Positions 10,320-21,390 of a stretch of 64,000 nt of DNA are shown one piece after another. The DNA lies in the NCBI GenBank assembly GCA_037447655.1, contig JBBHKE010000656.1, forward strand, positions 62,001 to 126,000, given 5' to 3'. Every line of letters begins with the position of its first letter. Position 1 is the first letter of the stretch. The notes below the pieces were generated by a model, which saw only the letters and a list, made by a program, of their open reading frames with translations, ran no database searches and was not told the origin of the DNA. Source of the stretch: Zygnema cylindricum (Eukaryota > Streptophyta > Zygnematophyceae > Zygnematales > Zygnemataceae). A program made the position numbers and the translations under genes.

Positions 10320-11327
10320 TGCAATTCTGTGTCCTCCATTGGACTACAGAATACAGGAAGCCTCTAGATAGTATTTAACTAACCCACTTTAAGCCACAAC
10401 CACTTCTGCCCAAGAAGGCAAACTGACAATTTGACTGCACCCCTGTGCAGCTTGGACTCCCCTGAGTCTGTAGCAAAAAGAATCACTGAAAACGGCCAAC
10501 CAGCCGATAAGTTATAAGGTGGCAAAGATGCCAATTTATACAAACTCTCAAAGAGAAAGGTGACTGTCTACGGAAAGATTACTAAGTCCTAAAACCCTCT
10601 CACAACCCCTATCTACTATAGTACGATCCAATCAAATCACTGTGTAGTACAGAAAGGTACAACGGTCGATGTACTTTATGTACAACCTGTGTACGACAAA
10701 GCCATTGAGTGGACGCGTGTCCACGTTTTACTCGTCCTTATGTTCCCCGGAATTTCCGCGACCAAATATTATCTCTCCTCGTGGCGTCAAGTTATGCCAC
10801 TTCCAAAAACCGCCAAAGTGACCATTCCTGGATCTCAGCGCTGATATATGTCGTTGGATCAAAAACCGACATTTAATGTGAACAGTCGAAACAAATGTCT
10901 GATTCATTTGTTTCGTGCGAAGATCATGTTCGCATTATATTTTCAACTTGTTCTATGTTCCCTCATTAATAATTCAGTTAATTGAATTAACAAGCGTATT
11001 ACAGTTTATATATTTATCACACCTTATGTATACTAGCGAACTTCTACGAGAGACCGGTTAGAGCTGACGGCTACGCCTCGCTCTGCCGGTCGAAGGTTCG
11101 AGTCTTGCCAGACTCAACCTTTTGTTGAGAGTGACTTATGTCACTTTTTAGTCCTGCTTATGGAGCTGAGGCAGCCATGGCTCCATCACTCTCTCTCTCT
11201 TTTAGTGACTAAAACAAGTATAGGGGCTAGAGAGAAGGTTTGGAGGCAGGCTACTTGCGCTTGTCTTGCCATTTTTATAAAACTAATTAGACCTAGAAAA
11301 TACACTATAAATCTAGCTATTTCAACA
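10320..11327 (-). repeat. Family A 3' LTR (minus)
   Basis: The plus strand reads TGCAATTCTGTG... to ...ATTTCAACA, the complement of a TGTTGAAAT...CA LTR, 1008 bp. It contains the tRNA-like module in plus orientation (GGTTAGAGC at 11056 and the B box GGTTCGAGTC at 11095-11104), followed by the hairpin-forming GAGTGACTTATGTCAC. A purine tract lies on the right side (complement of 11328-11340). Confidence 0.88.
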
Positions 11328-14300
11328 CTCCCCATATTTTCTAGACTAATTTCAAGTTCTCTTTTAGTCCACACTCTTCCCTACAATACTTTAAATTGGG
11401 ATATAGCACAGGTTTGGTCATCATATCAGCCACCATTTCTTCTTCAGATTTATACACAGGATTCACAATTTTGTTTTCTATTTTTTCCCTCACAAAACTC
11501 AATCTTATGCCGATATGGTTAGCTTTGAAATGGTGCATTGGATTGGCTGCAATTGAATGGCAACCTGATTATCACAAAAAACTTCATGCACTCCCTTCTT
11601 CATATACTCCAGTTCCTCCAACAAGGACTTGACCCACATTAACTCTTTTACAACACATTAACTCTTTTACAGCAGAACAAGAGGCCATGTACCCAGCCTC
11701 CATAGTAGACTGAGCAACCACCTTTTGTTGCTTACTGCTCCAACAGCAAGCACCTTCCCCCACATACAACACATACCCAGAAATGCATCTTTTCATAGGT
11801 GCATCCCCATAACTGGCATCACTCCAAGTTGTGATATCAGTGTGCTCCCCTCCCAAATGCAACTATAACTCTTTGGTTCCTACCAGATATCTCATGTCTC
11901 TCTTGGCTGCTTGCCAATCTCTTTTCCTATGATCGTTAAGACTTCTACTGAGGACTCTATCTGCTGCCGCTATGTCCGGCCTTGTACAGTTCATAAAGTA
12001 GATCAAACTTCCTACGACCTGTCTATAAAGAATATACTTCATAAAATCTCGCTCTCCTGGACTCATCTGATCATCTAAGATTATCACTCTTCTATCAACA
12101 CTCCCATCGCTTACTTTCTTCGAGTCCATGGGAGTGGTACAACTATTTGCCTTTTCCATCTGGAATTTCTCAAGCATATTACCTATTGCTTCCTGTTGAG
12201 TAAGTCTAATAATCCTTTTCCCCCTATCTCTCTCCATTTGGATTCCCAAAACATATCTTGCCTCCCCTAAATCCTTCATATCAAATTTGCTTTTAAGATA
12301 TTTTTTTAAACTTATTGATCTATTCCAAAGAATTACTTAACACCAGCAGATCATCCACATAAATCGCAATAAAAATCACACCATTCTTATCTTCAAACAT
12401 ATAGATAGAATAGTCAGAGCTGATTCGGATATAGCACAGACCGGTGAAAAACTCATCTAGTCTCATATTCCACTGTCGGAGAGCTTGCTTCATTCCATAT
12501 AAGGACTTTATGAGCTTCCAGACTTTGCTCTTTTCTCGTTCCTCCACGAACCCCTCTGGATTCCTTATTAAAATTTCTTCCTCTAACTCACCATTAAGAA
12601 AAACAGTCTTAATATCCATCCGGTGTATTTCCATGTCTTTCCCTGCTTTCAAACTGAGGAGAATCGTTAATGATGGGAACCAAACAACTAGAGCAAAAGT
12701 CTCCTCATAGTCAATCCCCTCCTTTTGGGTGAACCCCTTTGCTACCAATCAAGCCTCATATCTCTCAATGGTATTATCTGGGTTGAGTTTTAGTTTAAAC
12801 ACCCATTTACAACGAATCGGTTTTTTGTCCTCTCGCTAGTTCCCAAGTGTGTGCTTCCATGATGGAGGCCATCTCATCATTTATGGCTCTAATCCATCTA
12901 TATTTATCAAGACTGTTGACTGCCTCCTCGTATGACTGAGGCTCATCTGGGTGAGATAGCTTAGTTACCTTATGGGCGGCATGTTTCTCTTGTATCCTTT
13001 TGCTGCTCCTTCTTCCTCCCTCAAACTCCGAAGCCGAAATGGAGGGAAGTCTTGGATTTCTCCTTACTATCTCATCGGCTCGCCTATCAATGGAACCCCG
13101 TTCCGATTCCTCCTCTTTTGTCTTCTTGAAGTCCAAAGGAATATGTGAGGTTTCCGTTAGATCTCCTGTATCTTGGATCTCCCTTGAATCTGCAATCACT
13201 TTTTCACTCATGGCCATTTCGGGAACGAGCGAGTTCTCCTCACTTTCAGACTCAAAACTGATTCGTATCTTCTTGGTATATTTGAAGGGGTCAAATGACT
13301 TCCCTTCATCCATGACAGCTAGGTGTTTGACCGGAATGATATCTTTCTTTGCTAAGTCATAGAGTTCATCTCCCTCAACATCCTCATCATATCCTACAAA
13401 GTATCCAGGTTTTCCCTTAGCATCTAGTTTCCAGTTTTTCCTATCCGTGTAAAGACTGTAAACTTGGCTACTAAATACAATAAGGTGAGAGACATCTGGT
13501 TTCCTTCCAACCCATCTCTCATAAGGTGTCATTCCTTTTACGGCTGAAGTTAGGACTCTATTCTTCATGTAGTTGGCACAATTCAGGGCTTCTGCCCAAA
13601 ATTTCTTTCCTATTTTCTTGTCGGCCAACATACTGCATACACTATCTCCTAGTGTTCGGTTCAACCTCTCAACTACCCCATTTTGTTTCGAGTTATATTT
13701 TACGATTTTTTGGTGTTGAACTCCCTCATCTCTCAAGTATTCCTCAAACAAGTTAGAGGTATATTCCCCCCCATTATCACTTTTTATTCTCTTAATGGGG
13801 GCTCCATGCAACTTCTCACTCCATGTTTTATATTATTTGAAGTAAGTTGGTGTCTTAGACTTTGTTTTAGGAATTCGACTCTAAAGTATGTAGACCAGTC
13901 ATCGGTTATTGTCAACATAAACCTCTTCCCTCCGATCGAAGGTACTTTTGCATGTCCCCAGATATCTGTGTGGACCAAATCTAGTACTTTCTCACCTCTA
14001 TATGTGGCAGTTTTGGGAAAAGGGAGTATGTGAACCTTACCTTGAGCACAGCCACTACAATCATCCACCATTTCATTTTCCCTAAACTGAATGTATTCTA
14101 CTACACCAACCTTCTTCATTTCCTTCAACCTATCAAAATTCACATGCCCCAACCGCTTATGCCAAATCATCAACTTTGGAATACCAACATAGTAAGCATT
14201 CTTCTTTTCATTACTCAGGTTAAGCCTAAACATTCCTTGGCTACCCTTATCTGCCGTGAAGTAGACTTCTTCCCCATACTTAGCTGTGAAGTAGACTCCC

Positions 14301-15129
14301 TTTCTTATGAAGGTATCAAACTCTTTGTCATCTAACACAGACGTAGAGACAAGATTTTTACTCAGCTGAGGAATATAGAGTACATTTGAGAAGGTGAGTA
14401 TAGAAGTCTTACCCTCCAGTAAGACTTTCGGATCTACCAACCCCACTAGATCTGTGGTAACCACTCTCCAATCCCCATAATCTATCTCTACATTAAGGAT
14501 CTTCCTTAGCTTAGCAAAGAGGTGTTTATCACGACACATACGCATGGATGCACTTGAGTCGATGATCCATCCTTTCTGTGGAGCTTTTCGAATTGCCCAA
14601 AAAGCACACTTCTCTTTTCGAGGGATCTCCTTCTCCTCCAGACTCTCGTCAAGAACAAGCTCCCCATCCTCCTCCTCAGATGACTCGTCCTCGGTTTCTT
14701 TTTTCACTTTTGTAACCATAAGTGTCTTCTTCTTCCCCCCGGAAGAACCCCCTCCACAGTTCTCTTGAAGCCTCAACTCCGACAGCTTGACACAATCCGC
14801 TATGAAGTGTCTCGACTTTTTGCAAAAATGACAAAGACCCTTTGGGGGGCTCGGTCCTCCAAACTAATCTCTCTCTCTCCTTTGAATGGTTTCTTCGGAT
14901 CCTCCCCCCATCGATTTCCTCTTGCAGCTAGAGCTTGGATGCTCTTTCCTCCACTCCTAATCTCAATTGTGTTCTCCTACACAAGTATCATCCGACCACT
15001 GTGTTCCACTTCCATGAACTGTCAGTCATTTCTTGTACTCGGTACACTATGTTTTCATACTCGTCGGGTAACTTCATGATGAGTGTGATTACTTTCATCT
15101 TCATTGTACCTGTCCACCCGGCACTCTCT

Positions 15130-15273
15130 TATAGAAACTAATGGTTATAAAGTATTTTCTAGGTCTGAAAAGAAATAAAGAAGCCGAGGCAGTCTATCTC
15201 TAACTTCTCTCTCCAACTCTCAAACTTGTCGCAGTCACTGAGAAATTGGAGAGGAAGCTAGAGCCATGGCTAC
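15130..15273 (+). repeat. 144-bp LTR-start fragment inside family A gag
   Basis: The plus strand matches the first ~144 bp of the LTR type seen at 31301 (complement): TAGAAACTAATGG, then TATTTTCTAGGTCTGAAAAG and AGAGCCATGGCTACC. It replaces the part of gag that encodes the segment between VEIYG and the TMKMKV region. No target duplication was seen, so a copying or recombination error is more likely than an insertion. Confidence 0.75.
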
Positions 15274-15703
15274 CATAAATCTCCACTAAACTCTCCCACA
15301 ACTCCTCGGCCTTGTAAATGTGAAGATGAGGAGTGGCCAAACCTTGAGTGAGGTGCCTCAGAATGAAGTTCTTGGCAGCCATGTTTACATCCTCCCACAT
15401 TTGAGTATCGTTCTCCACGGTCTTCACGGTCGCCTCTCCCGATATTGTGGCAATAGGAGTGAGGGGTGTCTCCTTCCCTTTCCCCTTTTCGGACACACTA
15501 CTGTCCCCATCATCTGCCTCCTCCGCTGAGGCACCCGTTGTTGCAGAAAACCTTACTCCCCCAAATCCTGGTGGAGTTCCAAAAGGTGGACGTTTCACTT
15601 GTCCATTGACGATACCCCAGTATCGTTTTTCACACAAAGCTCCCATCATCATGGCTTCCCAATATATAAACCCAGATCCATTGAAGGTGGGCACCCTAGA
15701 GGA

Positions 15704-15716
15704 TGGGCCCATAACC
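15704..15716 (-). promoter_or_regulatory. Half-tRNA-iMet primer-binding site of the family A element
   Basis: The complement reads GGTTATGGGCCCA, directly inside the 5' LTR end (TGCA at 15717-15720). It is identical to the site in the D and B elements. Confidence 0.75.
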
Positions 15717-16620
15717 TGCAATTCTGTGTCCTCCATTGGACTACAGAATATAGGAAGCCTCTAGATAGTATTTAACTAACCCACTTTAAGCCACGACCAC
15801 TTCTGCCCAAGAAGGCAAACTGACAATTTGACTGCAACCCTGTGGAGCTTGGACTCCCTTGAGTCCGTAGCAAAAAGAATCACTGAAAACGGCCAACTAG
15901 CCGATAAGTTATAGGGTGGCAAAGATGCCAATTTATACAAACTCTCAGAGAGAGAGGACTATCTACCTAAATTTTCCTAAGTCCTAGTTTTTCCTAATTC
16001 CCTCTCACAGCTCCTATCTACTGCCTGTACGAACCAATCACAAAACTGTATAGTACTAGAAAGTACTACTGCCGATGTACTTTCTGTACGGCCTCTGTAC
16101 GACAAGGCCATTAAGTGGACGCGTGTCCGCTTTTCACTCGTCCGTACGTTCCTCGGAATTCCCACGACCGAATGATGTCTTCCCACGTGGCGCCGGGTCA
16201 TGCCACGTCACTAAACGCCAAAGTGACCACTCCGGGATTTCGGCGATGATGTGCGCCATTGGATTTTATGCGAAACGCAATGTTGGCCGTAATAAATACT
16301 TGCGTGACATTTGTTCCGATGTAGAAATAAAATGCGTGGTATCTGTTTTGATTTAGCGTCGTACGACGTACTTTATATATCTGAATTTATGTACGCCGTA
16401 AACAGTTCTAGTTAAATGAATTGTATCCACTTGAACTAAATATATATCTATCACATACCATTACACTTAGCATTGGTCCTAGTCTATTAGGATAAAGCTG
16501 ACCGCTGATGGTTAACTTGAAGAACTACAGGTACCGGGATCAAATCTCGGGTCCGTCAAGTATATTTTTAGTAACCTACTAAAAATAGTTGTATGTTGAA
16601 CTAAGGCAGCCATGGATCAA
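15717..16620 (-). repeat. Family A 5' LTR, main part (minus)
   Basis: Complement of an LTR ending ...GGACACAGAATTGCA. It contains the T-arm-like GGTACCGGGATCAAATCTC (near 16531) and the palindrome-like TTTTTAGTAACCTACTAAAAA (16565-16587). It is cut at 16620 by a solo LTR and resumes at 17837. Together the two parts make about 1047 bp. Confidence 0.85.
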
Positions 16621-17831
16621 TGAAACTCTGAGACCTCCATTCGCCCTCAGAGTATGCAGATCAAAAAGAAGCTAATCTAGATAGTGCCGACTCCAAGTTA
16701 ATATAAACCCAAGTGACTGACCCCTTAACAGTCAGAACCCCAATATAGATTCACCCCTGTGAAATAACACTTTCTGTGTGGTCAGTTCCACCACAGAATG
16801 CAAAGTTAGAATATGAGATTTGGACATATTCACCCACTTTGACTTTCCCTTTGAAATGCAGCCACCCTGGCAGACGAAAACTCTGACCAACTACACCCCT
16901 GTGTAGCCTAGACTCCCGTGAGTCCGCAGCAAAAAGAATCACTGAAAATGGTCAGGTAAATTGATAGTTATGGCTGCCCAAAGTTAGCCATTTATACAAG
17001 GTGGTCTCTGGGAGAGACAGCTATCTACCCAAAATTTCCTAAGTCCTATTCCCCCTCTAAAACTCTATCTACTGAAGTACGGCACCAATCAAATTACTGT
17101 GTCGTACATAAAAGTACAGGTGCCGGTGTACTTTTTGTACGGCCATTGTACAACATGGCCAAATTGTCGACATGTGTCATAGCTGGATTTGTTTTCGCAA
17201 TCTCTGGAGTCGCCGCAATCCAACATTGTCGTGCCACGTGTCACATTACGTGGCGATGGCTGAAAAACGCCAAAAGTACATGTTCCGTGATCGCAGCACC
17301 TATCGTGGCCGTCCGATCAAAACCGGCTACAATCTTAGCCGCTGAAATTCGACGCGCGGTATTTGTTTCGCTATCGAAACAAATGCGCGGTATTTGTTTC
17401 GCTGTCGAAACAAATGCGCCGTATCCGTTCTGCCCCCATTCCGTACTTCGTACTAAATTAAACTGTATCTATGTACTAAGTATCTATTAGCCGTTAAACG
17501 GATTAATCTACATATAACGATTTATATATCTGTCAAACCCTATATATCGTAATATCTGTTCTAGACATAACGGCTAGAGCTAACGGCTACTGAGGATTGA
17601 CGGACGGTAGGTACCAGGATCAATTCCTGGGTCCGTCAACTAACTTTTGGTAAGTCTACCTAATTTACCCCCTGTCTTCTCTAGAGAGCCTAGGCAGCCA
17701 TGGCTCTAGCTCCCTATCCAGCCTTCAGTGACTACAACAAGTATGGGGGCTTGGAAAGGGGAGTTAGAGGCAGACCGCCTCAGCTCTTTTTCTATCCTAA
17801 TATAGACCTATAAAATACTCAAATATCAACA
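16621..17831 (-). repeat. Solo LTR of a B-related copia, TSD ATCAA
   Basis: 1211 bp from TGAAACTCTGAG to AAATATCAACA on the plus strand, the complement of a TGTTGATATTTGAG...TTTCA LTR. It is flanked by ATCAA at 16616-16620 and 17832-17836. No internal region remains, so it is the product of LTR-LTR recombination. It holds the B box GGATCAATTCC (17617-17627) and a TATA-like TTTATACAAGG (complement, near 16993). Confidence 0.93.
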
Positions 17832-17836
17832 ATCAA

Positions 17837-17979
17837 CCTCTCTCTCTTTCCTTCAGTGACTACAATAAGTATGGGGGCTAGAGAGCGGAGGTGGAGGCAG
17901 GCTGTCCGTCCTTTTCTTTTCCTTTTATAAAAACACTTTTAAACCTAGAAAATACTCTAGAAATCTATAAATTTCAACA
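17837..17979 (-). repeat. Family A 5' LTR, start part (minus)
   Basis: The first ~143 bp of the LTR, ending ...TAAATTTCAACA at 17979 before the GACCG target duplication. The CTTTCCTTCAGTGACTACAA segment and the TAGAAAATACT segment are LTR landmarks found in all A and B copies. Confidence 0.88.
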
Positions 17980-20150
17980 GACCGTCCGCAGGTGCTTCAT
18001 ATGATCCTCCAGCGTTCGGTTATACACCAAAATGTCGTCTTAAAAGACGATTACAATATTGCTGAAACAAGGAAATATTGAAATTCATAAAAGTTGCAAG
18101 TGCATTTGTCAACCCGAACGACATAACTTGAAATTGGAAATGGCCGTACCGAGTTCTAAACGCCTTCTTTTCCACATCTTCCTCGGCAATTCTGATCTGA
18201 TGATAACCGCTCAACAAGTCTATCTTCTAAAAATATTTAGCACCCCGTAGTCGATCCTACAATTCGTCAATCCTCGGTAGAGGGTATCCATTCTTCATTG
18301 TTAACTTGTTTAGCGCTCGGTAGTCCACACACATCCGAAAACCTCCATCTTTTTTATTTACGAAGAGGACGGGGGCTCTATATAGTGACTTGCTCGGTTC
18401 AATTGCTCCGGCTTCGACAAACTCCGTAAGTTGCTTTTTGAGGTCGTCCAATTCGGTGTAACTCATCTTGTACATCCGATTAGCCGTGGGTATTGCTCCA
18501 GGAACAAGTTATATCTTATGATCTACTTCACGCTTCGGAGGTAAGCCTTTGGGAGCTTCGGGGGAAAGACATCAAATATGCTCCTCGAGATGTTTTCTCA
18601 CGGCTTCCGGGCCCTCTACGGAAGTCTTTCCCATGTCGTCACCCTCTTTCGAGTCGAAGTCAGGGTCCTTCATACTCCATTCTTCCTGAACCCCTTCCTT
18701 CGCTTCCTCCATGGGCTGGACGATCGCCATACCAATTGTCTCCCCTTTTCTGAGTGCCCTTTTCAACTGTAAGGCCGAAAGCAGGCGTCCCTCTTCCGAT
18801 CCCTTACCATCAGCTCCCGCCTTTACCTCAAACTCTTTTTCACCATTCCTAACTCTCATGTCGCCACTTCTCCAATCAATCGTCGGGTTTACTTTTGTAG
18901 CCACGTTTTCCCCAAGATTAATTCATGGTCTCCAAGCGATAATACATGAAGGGTGTCATGCCTTTGGAACTTCCCAATTCCGACACGTAACCTCAGAGTA
19001 CGATGAGTAATGGACATAGAACTTCGTCGACCAATTGTACCGATTGACGATCCTTTAGCCCCACGATAGGAAGTTTCAACCATTTCACCGTCACCTCGTT
19101 GATGAAATTCCGTGATGCACCTGAGTCCACCATGAAACTAGCTGTGCTCACTCTGATTCGACCTTCGAAATATCAAAGGGTCTCCTCATTCACCAGCTAC
19201 TCTCATGACGTTAAGTTTACCCTTTTTGAAACTTCTCCGTTTGGGGCACTCTCGGGCCATATGGTCAGGGGAACCGCACTGGAAACATTAATCGTTTTGC
19301 CTCCTCCGTTGGAGCTCCTCATGGGAAAAGTCGTTGGTCTTGGCCTTCGTAGTCTTCTTCTTTTTTGCAGCACGTTGACCACTTCGTTATCCTCGTCAAT
19401 TGCTCCGAGCTCCATGGGAGTTAGACCATCATCACGTCAACCTCCCCCACCGCTACTCGACCCATAATGATAGGGTTTGCGTAAGGTGACGTCCAGTGAA
19501 TCTCTCCGTTCCACAAATTGAATAATGGCCAATAGACTAGGAGTCGTACTTTCCCGGGTGAGCCATTGCTTCACATCCCTCCGAATAGATGTTTTAAGCC
19601 CCTTCACGTAACGATCCACTGCTTCATCCTCCGTCATCATGGGTATTTGCACCTTGCACTCTAAGAACTGCTACGTATACTCGAACACCGAGGTTCTTTG
19701 CTTCAAAATCAGGATCTTATCCCTTGCAACCTTAACTGTATTGACGGGTTGCCAAGAGTCACGGAGGAGTTGAATGAAAAGGGCCCAAACACACGGTATC
19801 TCATCGTTTTCTACCATCGTTTTCCACCATGCTCCTGCAGCCCCTTTGAAAAGACCACCCGCATAATGAATCTTATCACGATGTGACAGGCTAGGGAAAT
19901 CCTCAAGGTAATTCGCAACGGAGAATAGCCAAGCATCAAGATTCTTGTGTCTTGCCGGGTCAAACTCATCGGGAAGTCTTAACTTCGGTCTCCTTAAGTC
20001 TCTCTCTATGCCTCCATGAGGTCGTTCACCCAAACGAGATTCCAGTGTTGCGACGGTGTTGCTCAATTGCGCATTTTGTAATCTCACATTTTCTAACTCT
20101 CCGAGAACCTGCGCTAACATTTCTGTGGTGGACACGCCGTGTTCACTCAT
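17980..20150 (-). pseudogene. Gypsy gag-protease-RT pseudogene
   Basis: Minus strand from 20150. Gag reads MSEHGVSTTEMLAQVLGELE, a coiled-coil-like start followed by a Retrotrans_gag region (LDAWLFSVANYLED and GAAGAWWKTM, 20000-19790). The zinc knuckle CFQCGSPDHMARECP is near 19285-19240 in a different frame from its neighbours. The aspartic protease motif MVDSGASRNFIN is near 19130-19095. RT runs from [22 protein letters not shown] (18390-18330), through the segment around MSFGLTNALATF, to the catalytic VIVF*DDILVYN near 18045, where a stop replaces the residue before DD. Several frameshifts are present. The next bases continue at 10319. Confidence 0.88.
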
Positions 20151-20170
20151 GCTGTCGGGTCACGAGGATT

Positions 20171-20342
20171 TGTTTCGATACTAGTATAAAAGGGACGGAA
20201 TAACACAAAGCACAACGGAAGATACCAACGATGTCCTCGTAGCAACAGCAAAAACACATCGCAAGGACGGATAAAGTTTGCGCTTTATTACTCGGGAGAA
20301 GATTAAAAAGTTCAACGCTCGCAGCGAAGGTCTACTCAAAGA
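20171..20342 (-). repeat. Gypsy 5' LTR, 3' part (minus)
   Basis: The complement ends ...TATACTAGTATCGAAACA at 20171, just upstream of gag, and contains AGTAATAAAGCGCAA, which aligns with AAGTAATAAAACGCAA in the plus-strand gypsy LTR near 51886. It is interrupted at 20343 by the B element. 20338-20342 is the AAAGA target copy. The bases at 20153-20170 between LTR and gag should hold the primer site, but I cannot assign its tRNA. Confidence 0.75.
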
Positions 20343-21390
20343 TGAAACTCTGAGACCTCCATAAGTCCTCAGAGTGGATAGCTTCCAAGAAGCCTCTAGG
20401 ATAATCCTGACCCCTTTGTGTTTAAGCAAAAATAACTGCCACCCTGGCAGACAAAAACTCTGATCACCTTCACCCTTGTGAAAGCAAGACTCCCTTGAGT
20501 CGATAGCAAAAAGAATCTCTGAATTTGCTCCCCTGAGCAGTTAGTTATGGAGGGTCAAAGTTGACCTTTTGTACAGGAGCTCTCTGGGAGAGGGGGTCCT
20601 ATCTTCTAATTTTTCTAAGTCCTATCTCTCTCACAGGCTCTATCTACTGATGTACGGAACCAATCAGAATTGAGTTTCGTACGCAAAAGTACAGCTGCCG
20701 GTGTACTTTAGGTACGGAAATTGTACGACATGGCCTAAATGTCGACACATGTCATATCCGGATTCGGTGCTATAATCTCCGGAGATTCCACGATCCAACG
20801 TAATTTAGCCACGCCTCATCCGATGTGGCAATGGCCACAAACCGCCGAAATCTTCCTCCGCGTTCTTGGCGCTAATTGCGGCCCTCCGATTAGAATCGAT
20901 TTTAATCGTAGCCGTAATAAATCCCTTGCTGGTATTTGTTTCGCTAATGAAATAAATGCGTGGTATTTATTTATTTCTCGTACCGTATTCCGTACTTATA
21001 CATTACCGGATCTATGTATTCCGTAAACAGTTACAGTTAAATGATATATCCTACGTATACATGTTTAAATAAATATCAAACTATATACTACGTAACATGA
21101 ATCCTAGACTTAACGGCTAAGGCTACTGGCTAATTCCTGTCTGCCGGCCAGTAGGGACAAGGATCAATTCCTGTAGCCGGCACATACCTTTTAAATAAAT
21201 AAACCCTAACTAATATAAATTTCCCGTAAACCTCAAGATAGCCAAGGTAGCCATGGCTCTAGCTTCCTCTCCAATTTCTCAGTGATTGCGACAAGTTTGA
21301 GAGTTGGAGAGAGAAGTTAGAGATAGACTGCCTCGGCTTCTATATTTCTTTTCAGACCTAGAAAATACTTAAAAACCATTAGTTTCTACA
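20343..21390 (-). repeat. Family B-type 3' LTR (minus)
   Basis: The plus strand runs TGAAACTCTGAGACC... to ...ATTAGTTTCTACA. The complement starts TGTAGAAACTAATGG and ends GAGTTTCA. It contains the B box GGATCAATTCC near 21162 in plus orientation. The pol stop codon lies in the first bases of this LTR. Confidence 0.9.

Larger units (their letters stand above)
11341..15736 (-). pseudogene. Family A copia gag-pol pseudogene
   Basis: On the minus strand Gag starts at 15736 (MEDTELQVMGPSSR), 20 bases inside the LTR. The capsid region is interrupted at 15273-15130 by an LTR fragment. The zinc knuckle CHFCKKSRHFIADC is near 14830-14790. Protease reads IIDSSAS (active-site Gly changed to Ser) near 14560. 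Then come HKRLGHVNFD, DIWG, SDNGGEYTS and VVERLNR (integrase, 14160-13680), RT with YKARLVAKGFTQ-type sequence and YVDDLLVLS (near 12350), and RNase H ending near 11341 (DMMTKPVLYPNLKYC). Frames break near 15130, 14870, 13800, 12800-12750, 12300, 11863 and 11560. All catalytic regions are recognisable but the gene is dead. Confidence 0.9.
10320..17979 (-). mobile_element. Family A copia element inserted in gypsy RT, TSD GACCG
   Basis: A complete insertion in minus orientation: 3' LTR 10320-11327, gag-pol 11341-15736, and 5' LTR 15717-16620 plus 17837-17979, the latter interrupted by a solo LTR. The flanking 5-mers GACCG (10315-10319 and 17980-17984) are identical and the gypsy reading frame resumes across them. 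It carries many coding lesions and is inactive. Confidence 0.92.

Noticed and set aside
20153-20170. Primer-binding site of the gypsy element
   Set aside because: The bases after the LTR end (complement AATCCTCGTGACCC) do not start with TGG and I could not match them to a tRNA end with confidence, so no feature was called.
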